Positions 8,307-18,248 of a stretch of DNA of 64,000 nucleotides are shown in pieces; positions within the stretch are counted from its first letter, which is position 1; each line of letters opens with the position of its first letter. The DNA comes from a beta proteobacterium CB. Lineage in GTDB: Bacteria > Pseudomonadota > Gammaproteobacteria > Burkholderiales > Burkholderiaceae. The stretch is from NCBI GenBank assembly GCA_000342265.1, contig CP004348.1:806001-870000 (forward strand). The letters are read 5' to 3'. The notes under the pieces are model-generated. The model was given only the letters and a program-made list of their open reading frames with translations, ran no database searches and was not told where the DNA came from. The position numbers and the translations under genes were made by a program.

Positions 8307-9977
8307 TTACATTGATCCATAGTTAGGACCACCGCCACCTTCAGGGGTAATCCAAACAATGTTTTGGCTTGGATCCTTGATGTCACAAGTTTTGCAATGC
8401 ACACAATTTTGCGAATTAATTTGCAACTGTGGTTGCCCCTCTTTTTCTACATACTCATAGACGCCAGCAGGGCAATAACGTTGTTCTGGACCTGCGTAGG
8501 TTTTGAGATTCAAACTCACCGGTACTGACGCATCCTTTAAGGTGAGATGGATGGGTTGATTCTCGGCATGATTCGTATTGGAGATAAACACGGATGAGAG
8601 GCGATCAAAAGTGATTTTGCCATCTGGCTTTGGATAGTCTATCGGCTGATGTTGTGCTGCTGGCTCAAGGCATTCATGATCGGCATGTTTTAAATGTATG
8701 GTCCAAGGCATATTGCCACCCAAAAGCTTTTGCTCAAGACCAACCATCAGAGTGCCAAGGTAGAGTCCTTTAGACATCCAGGGTTTGAAGTTACGTGCTT
8801 GATTCAGCTCGGTATGTAGCCAGCTATTTTTGAATGCGCTTGGATAGGCAGCCAAGACATCGGCAGAACGATTGTCAGCAAGCGCTGCAACTGCTGCTTC
8901 AGCAGCAAGCATGCCGGTCTTAATGGCGGCGTGACTGCCTTTGATGCGTGATGCATTTAAGAAACCGGCATCACAACCAATTAAGGCGCCACCAGGGAAT
9001 ACTGTTTTAGGCAAACTATTGAGGCCGCCAGCTGTCAGTGCTCGTGCACCATAGGCTAGGCGCTTACCGCCTTCAAAGGTTTCACGAATTTTCGGGTGCA
9101 ACTTATAGCGCTGGAATTCTTCAAAAGGTGAGAGGTAGGGGTTTTTGTAAGACAGGCCCACCACTAAACCTACGGCAACTTTGTTATCGCCCAAGTGGTA
9201 CAAGAATGAGCCGCCATAGGTATCACTCTCGAGCGGCCAGCCTGCGGTATGCACCACAAGCCCAGGTTTACTCTTGGAAGGCTCGACTTCCCATAATTCT
9301 TTGATGCCAATCCCATAGCTTTGTGGGTCAGCATCTTCATCCAATGCAAACTTGGCAATCAGTTGTTTGCCTAAGTGGCCGCGTGAACCTTCGGCAAAGA
9401 GGGTGTACTTGGCACGCAATTCCATACCGAGTTGAAATTGATCGGTAGCTTGACCTTCTTTATCCAATCCCATTGCACCAGTGATAACACCACAAACTGC
9501 ACCTTGCTCGTTGTAGAGAATCTCTGCCGCAGGAAATCCTGGAAAAATCTCTACGCCGAGATTCTCGGCCTGCTGACCGAGCCAGCGAGTGACATTAGCA
9601 AGGCTGACAATATAGTTACCTTCATTTTTGAAGCAGTGAGGCAACATCCAGTTTGGAACCTGCAATGCACTGTCTTTTGTCAGAAACAAAAATTGATCTT
9701 GGGTGACTTTGGTATCGAGTGGTGCGCCTAACTCTTTCCAGTTGGGGAAAAGTTCGGTTAATGCCTTGGGGTCCATGACGGCGCCAGAGAGGATATGCGC
9801 ACCAATTTCGGAGCCTTTTTCGAGAACGCAGACGCTAATCTCTTTGCCAGATTCGTTGGCCAATTGCTTTGCCTTAATGGCTGCCGATAAACCGGCTGGG
9901 CCACCTCCCACGATGACTAGGTCATAGTCCATGGATTCTCTGGGTCCAAACTGTTCGAGCAATTCCTGGGCAGTCAT
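8307..9977 (-). CDS. Electron-transfer flavoprotein-ubiquinone oxidoreductase
   Basis: A 556-residue enzyme that passes electrons from reduced ETF (acyl-CoA and other dehydrogenases) to ubiquinone at the inner membrane. The N-terminal FAD site is VIVGGGPAGLSAAI. The C-terminal 4Fe-4S ligands are in CPAGVYEY and NCVHCKTCDIKDP, and the protein ends in the conserved WITPEGGGGPNY. Length is that of the full enzyme. GGAGAAATGA precedes the start. It stands divergent from the CoA-transferase genes, in keeping with fatty- and organic-acid catabolism. Confidence 0.96.
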   Translation of the reverse strand: MTAQELLEQFGPRESMDYDLVIVGGGPAGLSAAIKAKQLANESGKEISVCVLEKGSEIGAHILSGAVMDPKALTELFPNWKELGAPLDTKVTQDQFLFLTKDSALQVPNWMLPHCFKNEGNYIVSLANVTRWLGQQAENLGVEIFPGFPAAEILYNEQGAVCGVITGAMGLDKEGQATDQFQLGMELRAKYTLFAEGSRGHLGKQLIAKFALDEDADPQSYGIGIKELWEVEPSKSKPGLVVHTAGWPLESDTYGGSFLYHLGDNKVAVGLVVGLSYKNPYLSPFEEFQRYKLHPKIRETFEGGKRLAYGARALTAGGLNSLPKTVFPGGALIGCDAGFLNASRIKGSHAAIKTGMLAAEAAVAALADNRSADVLAAYPSAFKNSWLHTELNQARNFKPWMSKGLYLGTLMVGLEQKLLGGNMPWTIHLKHADHECLEPAAQHQPIDYPKPDGKITFDRLSSVFISNTNHAENQPIHLTLKDASVPVSLNLKTYAGPEQRYCPAGVYEYVEKEGQPQLQINSQNCVHCKTCDIKDPSQNIVWITPEGGGGPNYGSM

Positions 9978-10183
9978 TTCATTTCTCCGACATTACTTAA
10001 AAATAGGGCGCTTAAAGGATTTTCGGCATTTTGAGTATTTCTACTGTTTCTGTAGCCTGAAATCACACCCATAGTTTAGTTCTAAGCCAGAAAAACCAGG
10101 TTGGTAGCTGTAGCCAGTGGGCTTGAGGGTCTAAAGCGTTATGATTGCTTTTTTACCCTTTTTGGCAATATTAGGACGAATTT

Positions 10184-10882
10184 ATGAATAAAACTTACCC
10201 ATCGGCTGTTGATGCCTTGCGGGATATCTTGAAGGATGGTCAGAAGCTCGCTGTTGGCGGTTTTGGCTTGTGCGGTATTCCTGAGGCGCTGATTCAGGCG
10301 GTGAAGGATCTTGGCGCGCAAAATTTGACTGCCATTGCTAATAACGCCGGGGTAGATGGCTTTGGTTTGGGTTTGCTGTTGAACTCAAGGCAAGTGAAGA
10401 AGATGGTCGCATCCTATGTGGGTGAGAACAAAGAGTTTGAGCGTCAGTTTTTGGCTGGCGAGCTTGAGCTGGAATTTACTCCGCAAGGAACCTTGGCAGA
10501 AAAGTTGCGAGCAGGCGGTTGCGGCATTCCTGCTTTCTACACCAAAACCGGTGTTGGTACTTTAGTTGCCGAAGGTAAAGAAGAAAAAGAATTCGATGGT
10601 GAGCGTTACATCATGGAGCGTGCAATCGTTTCTGACATCTCACTCGTCAAAGCTTGGAAGGCTGATAAATCCGGTAATTTGGTATATCGCTACACTGCAC
10701 GAAACTTCAATCCAGTGGTTGCCATGGCTGGCAAGATTACTGTTGCTGAGGTAGAGGAGATTGTGGAGAACGGCGAGTTAGATCCAGATCAAATTCATAC
10801 GCCAGGCATTTACGTTCATCGCTTGGTGCTCAACACTACGCCTGAGAAGCGTATTGAGCAACGCACTTTGTCTGCAGCTTGA
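10184..10882 (+). CDS. scoA: 3-oxoacid CoA-transferase subunit A
   Basis: A 232-residue alpha subunit of succinyl-CoA:3-oxoacid-type CoA-transferase. The glycine loop [14 protein letters not shown] near residues 24-37 and the [14 protein letters not shown] segment are characteristic. The enzyme activates acetoacetate or a related oxoacid with CoA from succinyl-CoA. Subunit B follows 50 bases downstream. The 206-base gap upstream, shared with the divergent ETF-QO gene, presumably holds both promoters; no clear operator was found there. Confidence 0.94.
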   Translation: MNKTYPSAVDALRDILKDGQKLAVGGFGLCGIPEALIQAVKDLGAQNLTAIANNAGVDGFGLGLLLNSRQVKKMVASYVGENKEFERQFLAGELELEFTPQGTLAEKLRAGGCGIPAFYTKTGVGTLVAEGKEEKEFDGERYIMERAIVSDISLVKAWKADKSGNLVYRYTARNFNPVVAMAGKITVAEVEEIVENGELDPDQIHTPGIYVHRLVLNTTPEKRIEQRTLSAA

Positions 10883-10932
10883 TACCAATAGCCACCATAT
10901 ATAAACAGTAAAGAATATTTAGGAAGATCGAT

Positions 10933-11583
10933 ATGCCTTGGAATAGAGATGAAATGGCAGCACGTGCTGCTAAGGAACTAAAGGATGGTTACTACGTCAA
11001 TTTGGGTATTGGTATGCCAACTTTAGTTGCCAATCATGTTCCCGAAGGAATGGAAGTATGGCTCCAGTCTGAGAATGGATTATTGGGTATTGGCCCATTC
11101 CCAACCGAAAAAACAATTGATGCTGATTTAATCAATGCTGGCAAGCAAACTATTACCACTTTGCCAGGCTCCTCCATTTTTTCTTCTGCAGATTCATTTG
11201 GAATGATTCGCGGTGGAAAAATCAATATTGCGATTTTGGGTGCAATGCAGGTGAGCGAGTATGGTGACTTGGCCAACTGGATGATCCCCGGGAAGATGGT
11301 AAAGGGTATGGGCGGTGCCATGGACTTGGTTGCTGGTGTGAAGCATGTGGTTGTCTTAATGGAGCACGTTGCCAAGAAAAAAGATGGCACAGAAGAGATC
11401 AAGATCCTACCTAAGTGCACTCTGCCATTAACTGGTGTGGGTGTCATTAGCCGCATCATTACTGATCTTTGCGTACTTGACATCACACCTAAGGGCTTGA
11501 AGTTGGTTGAATTGGCCCCAGGCGTGACTAAGGAAGAAGTGACGTCTAAAACGGGTGCCCCTGTAGATACAACAGGTTTTTAA
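10933..11583 (+). CDS. scoB: 3-oxoacid CoA-transferase subunit B
   Basis: A 216-residue beta subunit. The [14 protein letters not shown] stretch near the N-terminus and the catalytic glutamate in [12 protein letters not shown] (family CoA-thioester-forming Glu) are intact, as is [15 protein letters not shown]. It pairs with subunit A immediately upstream. A weak hairpin lies after the stop codon, before the CDF-hydrolase gene. Confidence 0.94.
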   Translation: MPWNRDEMAARAAKELKDGYYVNLGIGMPTLVANHVPEGMEVWLQSENGLLGIGPFPTEKTIDADLINAGKQTITTLPGSSIFSSADSFGMIRGGKINIAILGAMQVSEYGDLANWMIPGKMVKGMGGAMDLVAGVKHVVVLMEHVAKKKDGTEEIKILPKCTLPLTGVGVISRIITDLCVLDITPKGLKLVELAPGVTKEEVTSKTGAPVDTTGF

Positions 11584-11606
11584 CCTTTTTCATCTGATGG
11601 TGAAAT

Positions 11607-11630
11607 AATGGGTCAATGACCCCATTTCTA
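11607..11630 (+). terminator. Possible weak terminator after scoB
   Basis: AATGGGTCA pairs with TGACCCCATT (one bulged C) around a single-base centre, followed by TCTATTTCT. The stem is short and the T-rich tail is interrupted, so termination would be partial. Confidence 0.35.
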
Positions 11631-11647
11631 TTTCTAGAGACTCTTTT

Positions 11648-13468
11648 ATGAGCGTTGCAGATCATTCCCTTCACGCACACAAGCAGGGTGATGCTAAGCA
11701 TTCCCATGCCAAGGAAGTCTCTAATCAGAATCTATTGCTAATCGCCTTAGTACTCACGCTAGGTTTTTCTGGGGTTGAGGGGGCGGCAGCCTATTTCGCA
11801 AATTCATTAGCCTTAATATCGGATGCAGGTCACATGGTGACGGATGCAGCTGCATTGGGCTTGGCCTTATTGGCACAAATTATTTCACGACGCCCACCAT
11901 CACCGAAGCACTCTTTTGGGTTTGGTCGTGCTGAGGCCTTAGCTGCCTTTGTAAACAGTATTGCGATGTTGGTTCTAGTCGTATGGATTATGGTGGAGGC
12001 GGTTAGCCGGTTTTATGATCCCCACAAGGTGGATGGTTTGACGGTCACGATTGTTGCTGCGATTGGCTTGCTAATGAACATCGTGGTGGCGTGGGTACTT
12101 TCACGTGATAAGAAAAGCGTTAATACGCGTGCCGCGTTGGTGAACGTCATGGGCGACTTGTTGGGGTCAATAGCTGCCTTGATTGCTGGTGTCGTAATTC
12201 AGCTCACTGGCTGGATGCCGATCGATGCAATTCTTTCTATCCTAGTTTCACTACTCATTTTGAAATCCACCATTTCCATCTTGCGTGAGTCTTATCATTT
12301 TTTAATGGAAGGCGTACCGCTGCACATTGATTACTTGGAAGTCGGCCGAGATTTAAAGAAAGTTTCGGGTGTATTGGCAGTTCATGATTTACATGTATGG
12401 GAAATGACCCCTAGCTTTCCAGCCCTGATTGGCCATATTGAAATTGAGCATATGAATGAGTGGCCAGAAATCATGGCCCGCATCAACGAGATGTTATTAA
12501 ATAAACATGGCATTGATCACGTTACTCTACAACCTGAGGTTGCGGGCATGGTGGATGAGCACACCCATGACGAGCGTTTAAAGGATGAGGTTAAAAAATC
12601 CAATGCGATTCATCATGGCGATACCTTCTTTGTCACTTGCACTAGTCCTGATGGCACACATCGTATGGCTTATCACGCCTGGGGAAATCCCAGCAATCCA
12701 AAGGTCCTAGTGTGTGTTCATGGGCTGACTCGTAGGGGTAGTGATTTCAAAACCCTTGCGCAGGCTATGAGTAATGATTACTACGTTGTCTGTCCTGATG
12801 TAGTTGGTCGCGGAGATTCTGATCGATTAAAGAATCCCATGCTCTATGCCGTTCCCCAATACGTTTCAGACATGGCAAGCTTGATTAAGCACTTAGGTGT
12901 CTCGCAGATAGATTGGTTTGGAACTTCTATGGGCGGCTTGATTGGTATGGTCTATGCCTCGATGCCCAAGAATCCAATCCGTCGCATGTTGATTAATGAT
13001 GTGGGCCCACGGATTGAGCCGGAAGCAATCAAACGCTTGAGCTCCTACGTCGGCCAACCCTTTAGCTTTACCAATCGCGCAGATGCTTTGCAGCGCTTAA
13101 ATGAGATCTGCGCATCGTTTGGTAGTCATACGCCAGAAGAGTGGGAGATTTATAACGGGCCAATGCTGGTGCAAAAAGATGGTTTTTGGGTGATGCACTA
13201 TGACCCAGATATTTCTGTTCCGTTTGCATCAGTCAATCCCATTATGGCGAAGGCTGGAGAGATGGCAATGTGGCATGCCTTCAAGCAAATCCATATCCCG
13301 ATGTTGATTGTGCGTGGCAGTGAATCGGATCTGCTTTCTGCACAAACTGTAGCTGAGATGTGCAAGGTCAACCCTTACATTCGGAGTATTGAAATTCCGG
13401 GCGTAGGGCACGCACCAGCTTTTGTTAAGTCAGAGCAAGTCGCTTTAGCAAAAGAATTTTTTAGTTAA
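11648..13468 (+). CDS. CDF zinc transporter fused to alpha/beta hydrolase
   Basis: One continuous 606-residue ORF with two full domains. Residues about 26-300 form a ZitB/CzcD-type cation diffusion facilitator: a His-rich N-terminus (HSLHAHKQGDAKHSHAKE), six membrane segments, SDAGHMVTDA in TM2 (H62, D66), and a cytoplasmic domain with HDLHVWEM. The TM5 metal site reads VNVMGD (N166, D170), where ZitB-type transporters normally have His. After a charged linker (about 301-325), residues 326-606 are an alpha/beta hydrolase with nucleophile Ser427 in GTSMGG, Asp561 and His588. In related Burkholderiales the hydrolase type is usually a separate gene before relA. The stop is 15 bases before relA. 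Hydrolase substrate is unknown. Confidence 0.88.
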   Translation: MSVADHSLHAHKQGDAKHSHAKEVSNQNLLLIALVLTLGFSGVEGAAAYFANSLALISDAGHMVTDAAALGLALLAQIISRRPPSPKHSFGFGRAEALAAFVNSIAMLVLVVWIMVEAVSRFYDPHKVDGLTVTIVAAIGLLMNIVVAWVLSRDKKSVNTRAALVNVMGDLLGSIAALIAGVVIQLTGWMPIDAILSILVSLLILKSTISILRESYHFLMEGVPLHIDYLEVGRDLKKVSGVLAVHDLHVWEMTPSFPALIGHIEIEHMNEWPEIMARINEMLLNKHGIDHVTLQPEVAGMVDEHTHDERLKDEVKKSNAIHHGDTFFVTCTSPDGTHRMAYHAWGNPSNPKVLVCVHGLTRRGSDFKTLAQAMSNDYYVVCPDVVGRGDSDRLKNPMLYAVPQYVSDMASLIKHLGVSQIDWFGTSMGGLIGMVYASMPKNPIRRMLINDVGPRIEPEAIKRLSSYVGQPFSFTNRADALQRLNEICASFGSHTPEEWEIYNGPMLVQKDGFWVMHYDPDISVPFASVNPIMAKAGEMAMWHAFKQIHIPMLIVRGSESDLLSAQTVAEMCKVNPYIRSIEIPGVGHAPAFVKSEQVALAKEFFS

Positions 13469-13483
13469 GGATCTCAGTCTCCC

Positions 13484-15523
13484 ATGTCAAATGCTGGTCA
13501 TGCATCTGAGAGCATCAAAATTGTTGATGGTTGGTATGGCGAGCCTTCTGAAAATCATGCTGCTGGTGTATTTAATATTCTGAAGTTGCTTCACCTGGAT
13601 GAAGCAACCTTAACCGCTGCAAATAATATTGCACGTACCCATGGCAAAGAATCACTCACCAAACTCATTGGTGATGAGTCGGCTAAGCTCCTGATTGGTT
13701 ACCGTGGTCTGAGACAGGCCCAAGCCAAGCTCGTTCGTAATGATGGCGGTCTCAGCATCTCTGGGCAAGAAGAAATGCTGAGAAAGATGTTGCTCGCTTT
13801 TGGTGATGACTTACGCGTCGTGCTAATTTATCTTGCCTCTCGTCTGCAAACTCTACGTTGGATTACCCAAGAAAAGCTGGAGATGCCAAAAGCTTGGGCG
13901 CAAGAGATTCTCAATATCGATGCATCGCTTGCCAACCGACTCGGTATTTGGCAAATGAAATGGGAGATGGAAGACTTAGCATTTCGAGTTTTATCTCCTG
14001 AGATCTACCGAGATATTGCCAAGATGTTGGATGGTAAGCGCATTGAACGTGAATCTTTTATTGAGCAGATTGTGAGCAAACTCAAGGAAGAGTTAACTGC
14101 TGCCCATATCCAGGGTGAGGTTCAGGGCCGTCCAAAACACATTTACAGCATTTGGAAAAAGATGCAGGGCAAATCACTCGACTTTGCCAATCTTTATGAT
14201 GTCAGAGCATTCAGGGTTTTGGTGGATGACGTTAAATCTTGTTATGCCATTTTAGGAATAGTGCATAACGTCTGGCAGCCCGTGCCACGTGAATTCGATG
14301 ATTACATCGCGCGACCAAAACCCAACGGTTATCAATCTTTGCACACGGTTGTGATGGATGAGCATGGCACTGCTTTTGAGATTCAGGTGCGCACGAATGA
14401 GATGCATCAACAAGCAGAGTATGGATTGGCTGCGCATTGGCGCTATAAGGAGGGTGCCTATGTTGGCGCCGCTACTCCTCCAAAAAATAAGTTCAGCAAT
14501 CCTCAATCCCCGAGCTCTCCAAATCCAAATCATCAAACTGGTACACATAGCGCGGCTGTTGCTTACGAGCGTCAGATTGCTTGGGCAAGACAGCTGATCT
14601 CCTGGAAAGAAGATGCTTGGGAGCAATTAAAGCACCATGAGATTGATGACCACATCTACGTTCTAACCCCACTGGGAAAAGTCATTTCCTTGGAGAAGGG
14701 CTCATCACCGATTGACTTCGCATATGCAGTGCATACCGACCTTGGTCATCGCTGTCGGGGTGCTCGGGTTGACGGAGCCATGGTGCCATTGGATACGCCG
14801 CTCCAAAATGGCCAGACTGTCGAAATCATTGCTGTCAAGCATGGGGGTCCTTCGCGCGATTGGATTAGCCCAAGCCGTAACTATTTACGCTCACAGCGTG
14901 CTCGCACTCGTGTGCGCACTTGGTTTAATGCATTAGATGATGAAGAGGCTGGTGCCAAGTCTGCCGATATCAAAACAGAGCAAAAGCCAGAAGCCAAGGC
15001 GATAGCACCAGCCCCAGAAATTATTCTTAAGCAAAGTGCTCGCAAGCAGGGTCAAGCTGGCGACGTTTTAGTGGTCGGAGTGGATTCATTGCTGACACAG
15101 TTGGCGCGGTGCTGCAGGCCAGTACCTCCGGATGCTATTGCGGGTTTTGTAACCCAGGGTCGTGGTGTATCTATTCACCGTCGCTCTTGCAAAACCTTTA
15201 GAGGCTTACTGGAGCGAGCCCCCGAGCGTGTGATTCAGACGGCTTGGAATGAGCCTGGTGTCGAAACAGCCATTGGAAATGATGCTAAGCGCGTATTTCC
15301 TGCTGATTTAGCTATAACTGGCCTTGACCGTCCCGAGCTGATGCGCGAGTTGTTTGAGATCCTCACAAGGCAGGGTGTTCATGTGATTGATTTGCGTAAA
15401 TCGGCCAAACGCGGCCTTGCTCAAATACTATTGACTGTTGAAATTAAAGACTCGGAAGCCTTACGTTTGGTTCAAAACAGTCTTGAAGAGGTCAAAGGTG
15501 TGACCCAAGTGCGCCGCCGGTGA
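13484..15523 (+). CDS. relA: RelA-type (p)ppGpp synthetase
   Basis: A 679-residue stringent-response enzyme that makes (p)ppGpp from ATP and GTP/GDP on stalled ribosomes. Domains in order: degenerate HD hydrolase region (to about 190) lacking the HD and ED residues, synthetase domain about 210-320 with EFDD at 270-273, TGS about 385-450, a Cys/His segment LARCCRPVPPD, and a C-terminal ACT domain. EFDD, rather than the RFKD of bifunctional enzymes, and the missing HD pair indicate a synthetase-only RelA. A Pro/Ser/Asn-rich linker separates synthetase and TGS. It starts 15 bases after the fused CDF-hydrolase gene. Confidence 0.95.
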   Translation: MSNAGHASESIKIVDGWYGEPSENHAAGVFNILKLLHLDEATLTAANNIARTHGKESLTKLIGDESAKLLIGYRGLRQAQAKLVRNDGGLSISGQEEMLRKMLLAFGDDLRVVLIYLASRLQTLRWITQEKLEMPKAWAQEILNIDASLANRLGIWQMKWEMEDLAFRVLSPEIYRDIAKMLDGKRIERESFIEQIVSKLKEELTAAHIQGEVQGRPKHIYSIWKKMQGKSLDFANLYDVRAFRVLVDDVKSCYAILGIVHNVWQPVPREFDDYIARPKPNGYQSLHTVVMDEHGTAFEIQVRTNEMHQQAEYGLAAHWRYKEGAYVGAATPPKNKFSNPQSPSSPNPNHQTGTHSAAVAYERQIAWARQLISWKEDAWEQLKHHEIDDHIYVLTPLGKVISLEKGSSPIDFAYAVHTDLGHRCRGARVDGAMVPLDTPLQNGQTVEIIAVKHGGPSRDWISPSRNYLRSQRARTRVRTWFNALDDEEAGAKSADIKTEQKPEAKAIAPAPEIILKQSARKQGQAGDVLVVGVDSLLTQLARCCRPVPPDAIAGFVTQGRGVSIHRRSCKTFRGLLERAPERVIQTAWNEPGVETAIGNDAKRVFPADLAITGLDRPELMRELFEILTRQGVHVIDLRKSAKRGLAQILLTVEIKDSEALRLVQNSLEEVKGVTQVRRR

Positions 15524-15541
15524 TAAACTCTATGGCTATAT

Positions 15542-15618
15542 AGGCTCGTAGCTCAGCTGGTTAGAGCACCACCTTGACATGGTGGGGGTCGTTGGTTCGA
15601 GTCCAATCGAGCCTACCA
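15542..15618 (+). tRNA. tRNA-Val (GAC)
   Basis: A 77-base cloverleaf with acceptor stem AGGCTCG/CGAGCCT, D-arm GCTCAGCTGGTTAGAGC, anticodon arm CCACC-TTGACAT-GGTGG giving anticodon GAC, T-arm GTTGGTTCGAGTCCAAT and an encoded CCA end. It closely resembles E. coli tRNA-Val(GAC) and lies between relA and thrS. Confidence 0.97.
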
Positions 15619-15633
15619 ACGAATAAAGACCCA

Positions 15634-15674
15634 AAAGTGCGCGGTTGCCCAAAAGCTTCCGCGCTTTCTTTTTG
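15634..15674 (+). terminator. Likely intrinsic terminator after tRNA-Val
   Basis: GCGCGG (15639-15644) pairs with CCGCGC (15659-15664) around a 14-base loop, followed by TTTCTTTTT. It probably ends the tRNA transcript before thrS. Confidence 0.55.
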
Positions 15675-15731
15675 GTGGATGTTGTGAAGTACATCAGTCA
15701 ATTGGCTGAATCTTAATAAGATGGAGTGGTC

Positions 15732-17654
15732 ATGCTTGTAGTTACTCTGCCAGATGGATCTAAACGTGAGTTCGATGCTCCCGTTCGCGTTCTTGATGTT
15801 GCCCAAAGCATTGGTAGCGGTCTTGCCAAAGCTGCCCTCGGTGGCATTGTTGACGGCAAGATGGTTGATGCCAGTTTTGTGATCGACAAAGATAGCCAGT
15901 TGGCCATCATTACTGATAAAAGCCCTGAAGCTCTCGAGATCGTGCGTCACTCCACTGCGCACTTGCTCGCTTATGCCGTTAAAGAACTCTTCCCAGATGC
16001 GCAGGTCACTATTGGCCCCGTGATTGAAAACGGTTTCTATTACGACTTCTCATTTCATCGTCCGTTCACACCAGAGGACCTGGTCGCAATTGAAAAGAAA
16101 ATGGCTGAGCTCGCTAAAAAAGATGAGCCAGTAATTCGTACTGTGATGCCACGTGATGAAGCGGTGAAGTTTTTTAAAGATCAAGGCGAAAACTACAAAG
16201 CAGAAATTATTGCCAGCATCCCGCAGGGTGAGGATGTGTCTTTGTATGCCGAAGGTAAGTTCACCGACTTATGTCGTGGACCACACGTACCATCCACCGG
16301 CAAGCTCAAGGTATTTAAGCTTCTGAGCGTTGCTGGCGCTTACTGGCGTGGCGATAGCAAGAATGAGATGTTGCAACGGATTTATGGCACAGCTTGGTTG
16401 AAAAAAGAAGATCAAGATGCCCATTTGCATATGCTCGAAGAGGCCGAGAAGCGCGACCACCGTCGCCTTGGTAAGTTCTTAGACTTATTTCACTTTCAAC
16501 CTGAGGCCCCTGGTTTAATTTTTTGGCATCCTAAAGGCTGGTCAATTTGGCAAGAGGTTGAGCAGTACATGCGCCGTGTTTACCAACGCGAAGGCTACCA
16601 AGAAGTAAAGGCCCCGCAAATTTTGGATCGCGGTCTTTGGGAAAAGTCTGGCCACTGGGATAACTACAAAGAAAACATGTTTACGACCGAGTCAGAGAAT
16701 CGTGCTTATGCATTAAAGCCGATGAACTGCCCTGGACACGTTCAGATTTTTAACTCTGGTTTGCATAGCTATCGTGAGTTGCCATTGCGTTACGGCGAGT
16801 TTGGTCAGTGTCATCGCAATGAACCATCTGGTGCATTGCATGGCTTGATGCGTGTACGTGGCTTCACGCAGGATGATGGTCATATTTTCTGTACTGAAGA
16901 TCAAATTCAGTCTGAGGTGGCAGCTTTTGATAAAGCCGTTCGCGACGTCTATAAGGACTTTGGTTTTACTGAAGTGGCTGTCAAGCTGGCTTTGCGTCCC
17001 GCTAAGCGCGTTGGTGATGATGCGATTTGGGATAAGGCTGAGGCTGCCTTACGTGGCGCCTTGACTGCTTCTGGTCAAGAGTGGGAAGAATTGCCAGGCG
17101 AGGGTGCTTTTTATGGTCCGAAGATCGAATATCACCTCAAGGACTCCATTGGGCGTACTTGGCAGTGCGGCACGATTCAGGTGGATTTCTCTATGCCAGC
17201 CCGGTTAGGTGCTGAATACGTGACAGAAGAGAACACCCGCAAGGCTCCAGTCATGCTTCACAGAGCAATTGTGGGCTCTTTAGAGCGTTTTATCGGCATT
17301 TTGATCGAAAACCACGCTGGAAATATGCCAGTTTGGCTTGCTCCCACCCAGGCTGTAGTCCTCAATATCTCTGATAATTCCGCTGCATACGCACAAAAAG
17401 TCCAGCAATCTCTGAAAAAACAAGGGTTTAGAGTCGAATCGGATTTGCGGAATGAGAAAATTACGTATAAAATACGCGAGCACGCATTACAGAAGCTCCC
17501 ATTTTTGTTAGTTGTAGGGGATAAAGAAGCAGAAAGTAATTCGGTGGCCGTTCGTGCCCGTGGCGGAGTGGATTTAGGCGTAATGCCTCTTGATGCCTTC
17601 GTTGCCCGACTCCAGCAGGATATTTCCCAGAAAGTCGGACCCGAGCCTAGCTAG
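15732..17654 (+). CDS. thrS: Threonyl-tRNA synthetase
   Basis: A class II synthetase of 640 residues charging tRNA-Thr. Domains: TGS (about 1-60, [13 protein letters not shown]), editing domain with [12 protein letters not shown], catalytic core with motif 2 ([21 protein letters not shown] region) and motif 3 near [10 protein letters not shown], and an anticodon-binding C-terminus. The ATG at 15732 is chosen over a GTG two codons upstream because GGAG at 15723-15726 is well placed and the product then starts [10 protein letters not shown] as in the family. It begins the thrS-infC-rpmI-rplT-pheST block. Confidence 0.97.
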   Translation: MLVVTLPDGSKREFDAPVRVLDVAQSIGSGLAKAALGGIVDGKMVDASFVIDKDSQLAIITDKSPEALEIVRHSTAHLLAYAVKELFPDAQVTIGPVIENGFYYDFSFHRPFTPEDLVAIEKKMAELAKKDEPVIRTVMPRDEAVKFFKDQGENYKAEIIASIPQGEDVSLYAEGKFTDLCRGPHVPSTGKLKVFKLLSVAGAYWRGDSKNEMLQRIYGTAWLKKEDQDAHLHMLEEAEKRDHRRLGKFLDLFHFQPEAPGLIFWHPKGWSIWQEVEQYMRRVYQREGYQEVKAPQILDRGLWEKSGHWDNYKENMFTTESENRAYALKPMNCPGHVQIFNSGLHSYRELPLRYGEFGQCHRNEPSGALHGLMRVRGFTQDDGHIFCTEDQIQSEVAAFDKAVRDVYKDFGFTEVAVKLALRPAKRVGDDAIWDKAEAALRGALTASGQEWEELPGEGAFYGPKIEYHLKDSIGRTWQCGTIQVDFSMPARLGAEYVTEENTRKAPVMLHRAIVGSLERFIGILIENHAGNMPVWLAPTQAVVLNISDNSAAYAQKVQQSLKKQGFRVESDLRNEKITYKIREHALQKLPFLLVVGDKEAESNSVAVRARGGVDLGVMPLDAFVARLQQDISQKVGPEPS

Positions 17655-17696
17655 GGGTGGAATGGTTTTTATTGTTTTTTTAAAGGAATTAAGAAG

Positions 17697-18221
17697 ATCG
17701 CTACTGATAAATCGCAGCGCATAAACCGGGAGATTACTGCTCCTGAAGTGCGTCTGATTGGACTAGATGGAGAACCCATCGGTGTAGTTAAGTTGAGTGA
17801 AGCCCTGGCTTTAGCAGAAGAGAAAGAGACCGATTTGGTTGAAATTGCTCCGACGGCTGTGCCACCTGTAGTCCGTATCATGGACTTCGGCAAATTCAAG
17901 TACCAAGAAGCCAAACGTTTGCATGAAGCTAAGCTCAAGCAAAAAGTGATTCAGGTGAAGGAAGTCAAATTCCGTCCCGGCACAGATGATGGTGACTATG
18001 GTGTGAAGCTACGCAATCTAATCCGCTTTTTGGAAGATGGCGATAAGACGAAGATTACGCTGCGGTTTCGGGGTCGTGAAATGGCTCACCAAGAAATCGG
18101 AGTCAGAATGTTGGAGCGTTTGAAGGCAGACCTGGTTGAGTATGGTCAAGTAGAACAGTTTCCAAAGATGGAAGGCCGCCAGATGGTGATGGTATTGGCC
18201 CCCATTCGTAAGGCTAAGTAA
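17697..18221 (+). CDS. infC: Translation initiation factor IF-3 (non-AUG start)
   Basis: The 174-residue product binds the 30S subunit and enforces start-codon fidelity. The family N-terminus ([12 protein letters not shown]) is encoded upstream of any ATG or GTG start: the best start is ATC at 17697, with AAGGA at 17683-17687 nine bases before it; ATT at 17688 is the alternative but sits directly on the Shine-Dalgarno. An AUU or AUC start in infC is known to allow IF-3 to repress its own synthesis. Conserved segments [31 protein letters not shown] and [13 protein letters not shown] are intact. Confidence 0.95.
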   Translation: MATDKSQRINREITAPEVRLIGLDGEPIGVVKLSEALALAEEKETDLVEIAPTAVPPVVRIMDFGKFKYQEAKRLHEAKLKQKVIQVKEVKFRPGTDDGDYGVKLRNLIRFLEDGDKTKITLRFRGREMAHQEIGVRMLERLKADLVEYGQVEQFPKMEGRQMVMVLAPIRKAK

Positions 18222-18248
18222 CAAACCCAATCGCAAGATTAGGTTTGT
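18221..18248 (+). promoter_or_regulatory. Hairpin between infC and rpmI
   Basis: ACAAACCCAATC pairs with GATTAGGTTTGT (one mismatch) closed by a GCAA tetraloop, beginning at the last base of the infC stop. Only TGTTT follows, so it may be a leaky terminator or an RNA-structure element in the leader of rpmI-rplT, where L20 autoregulation acts in other bacteria. Role is inferred. Confidence 0.5.

Noticed and set aside
11034..11486. 150-codon minus-strand frame inside scoB
   Set aside because: Shadow of a well-conserved gene; its residues show no family and no ribosome-binding site.
14252..14626. Minus-strand frame within relA
   Set aside because: Overlaps the conserved synthetase and TGS coding sequence; no start signal.
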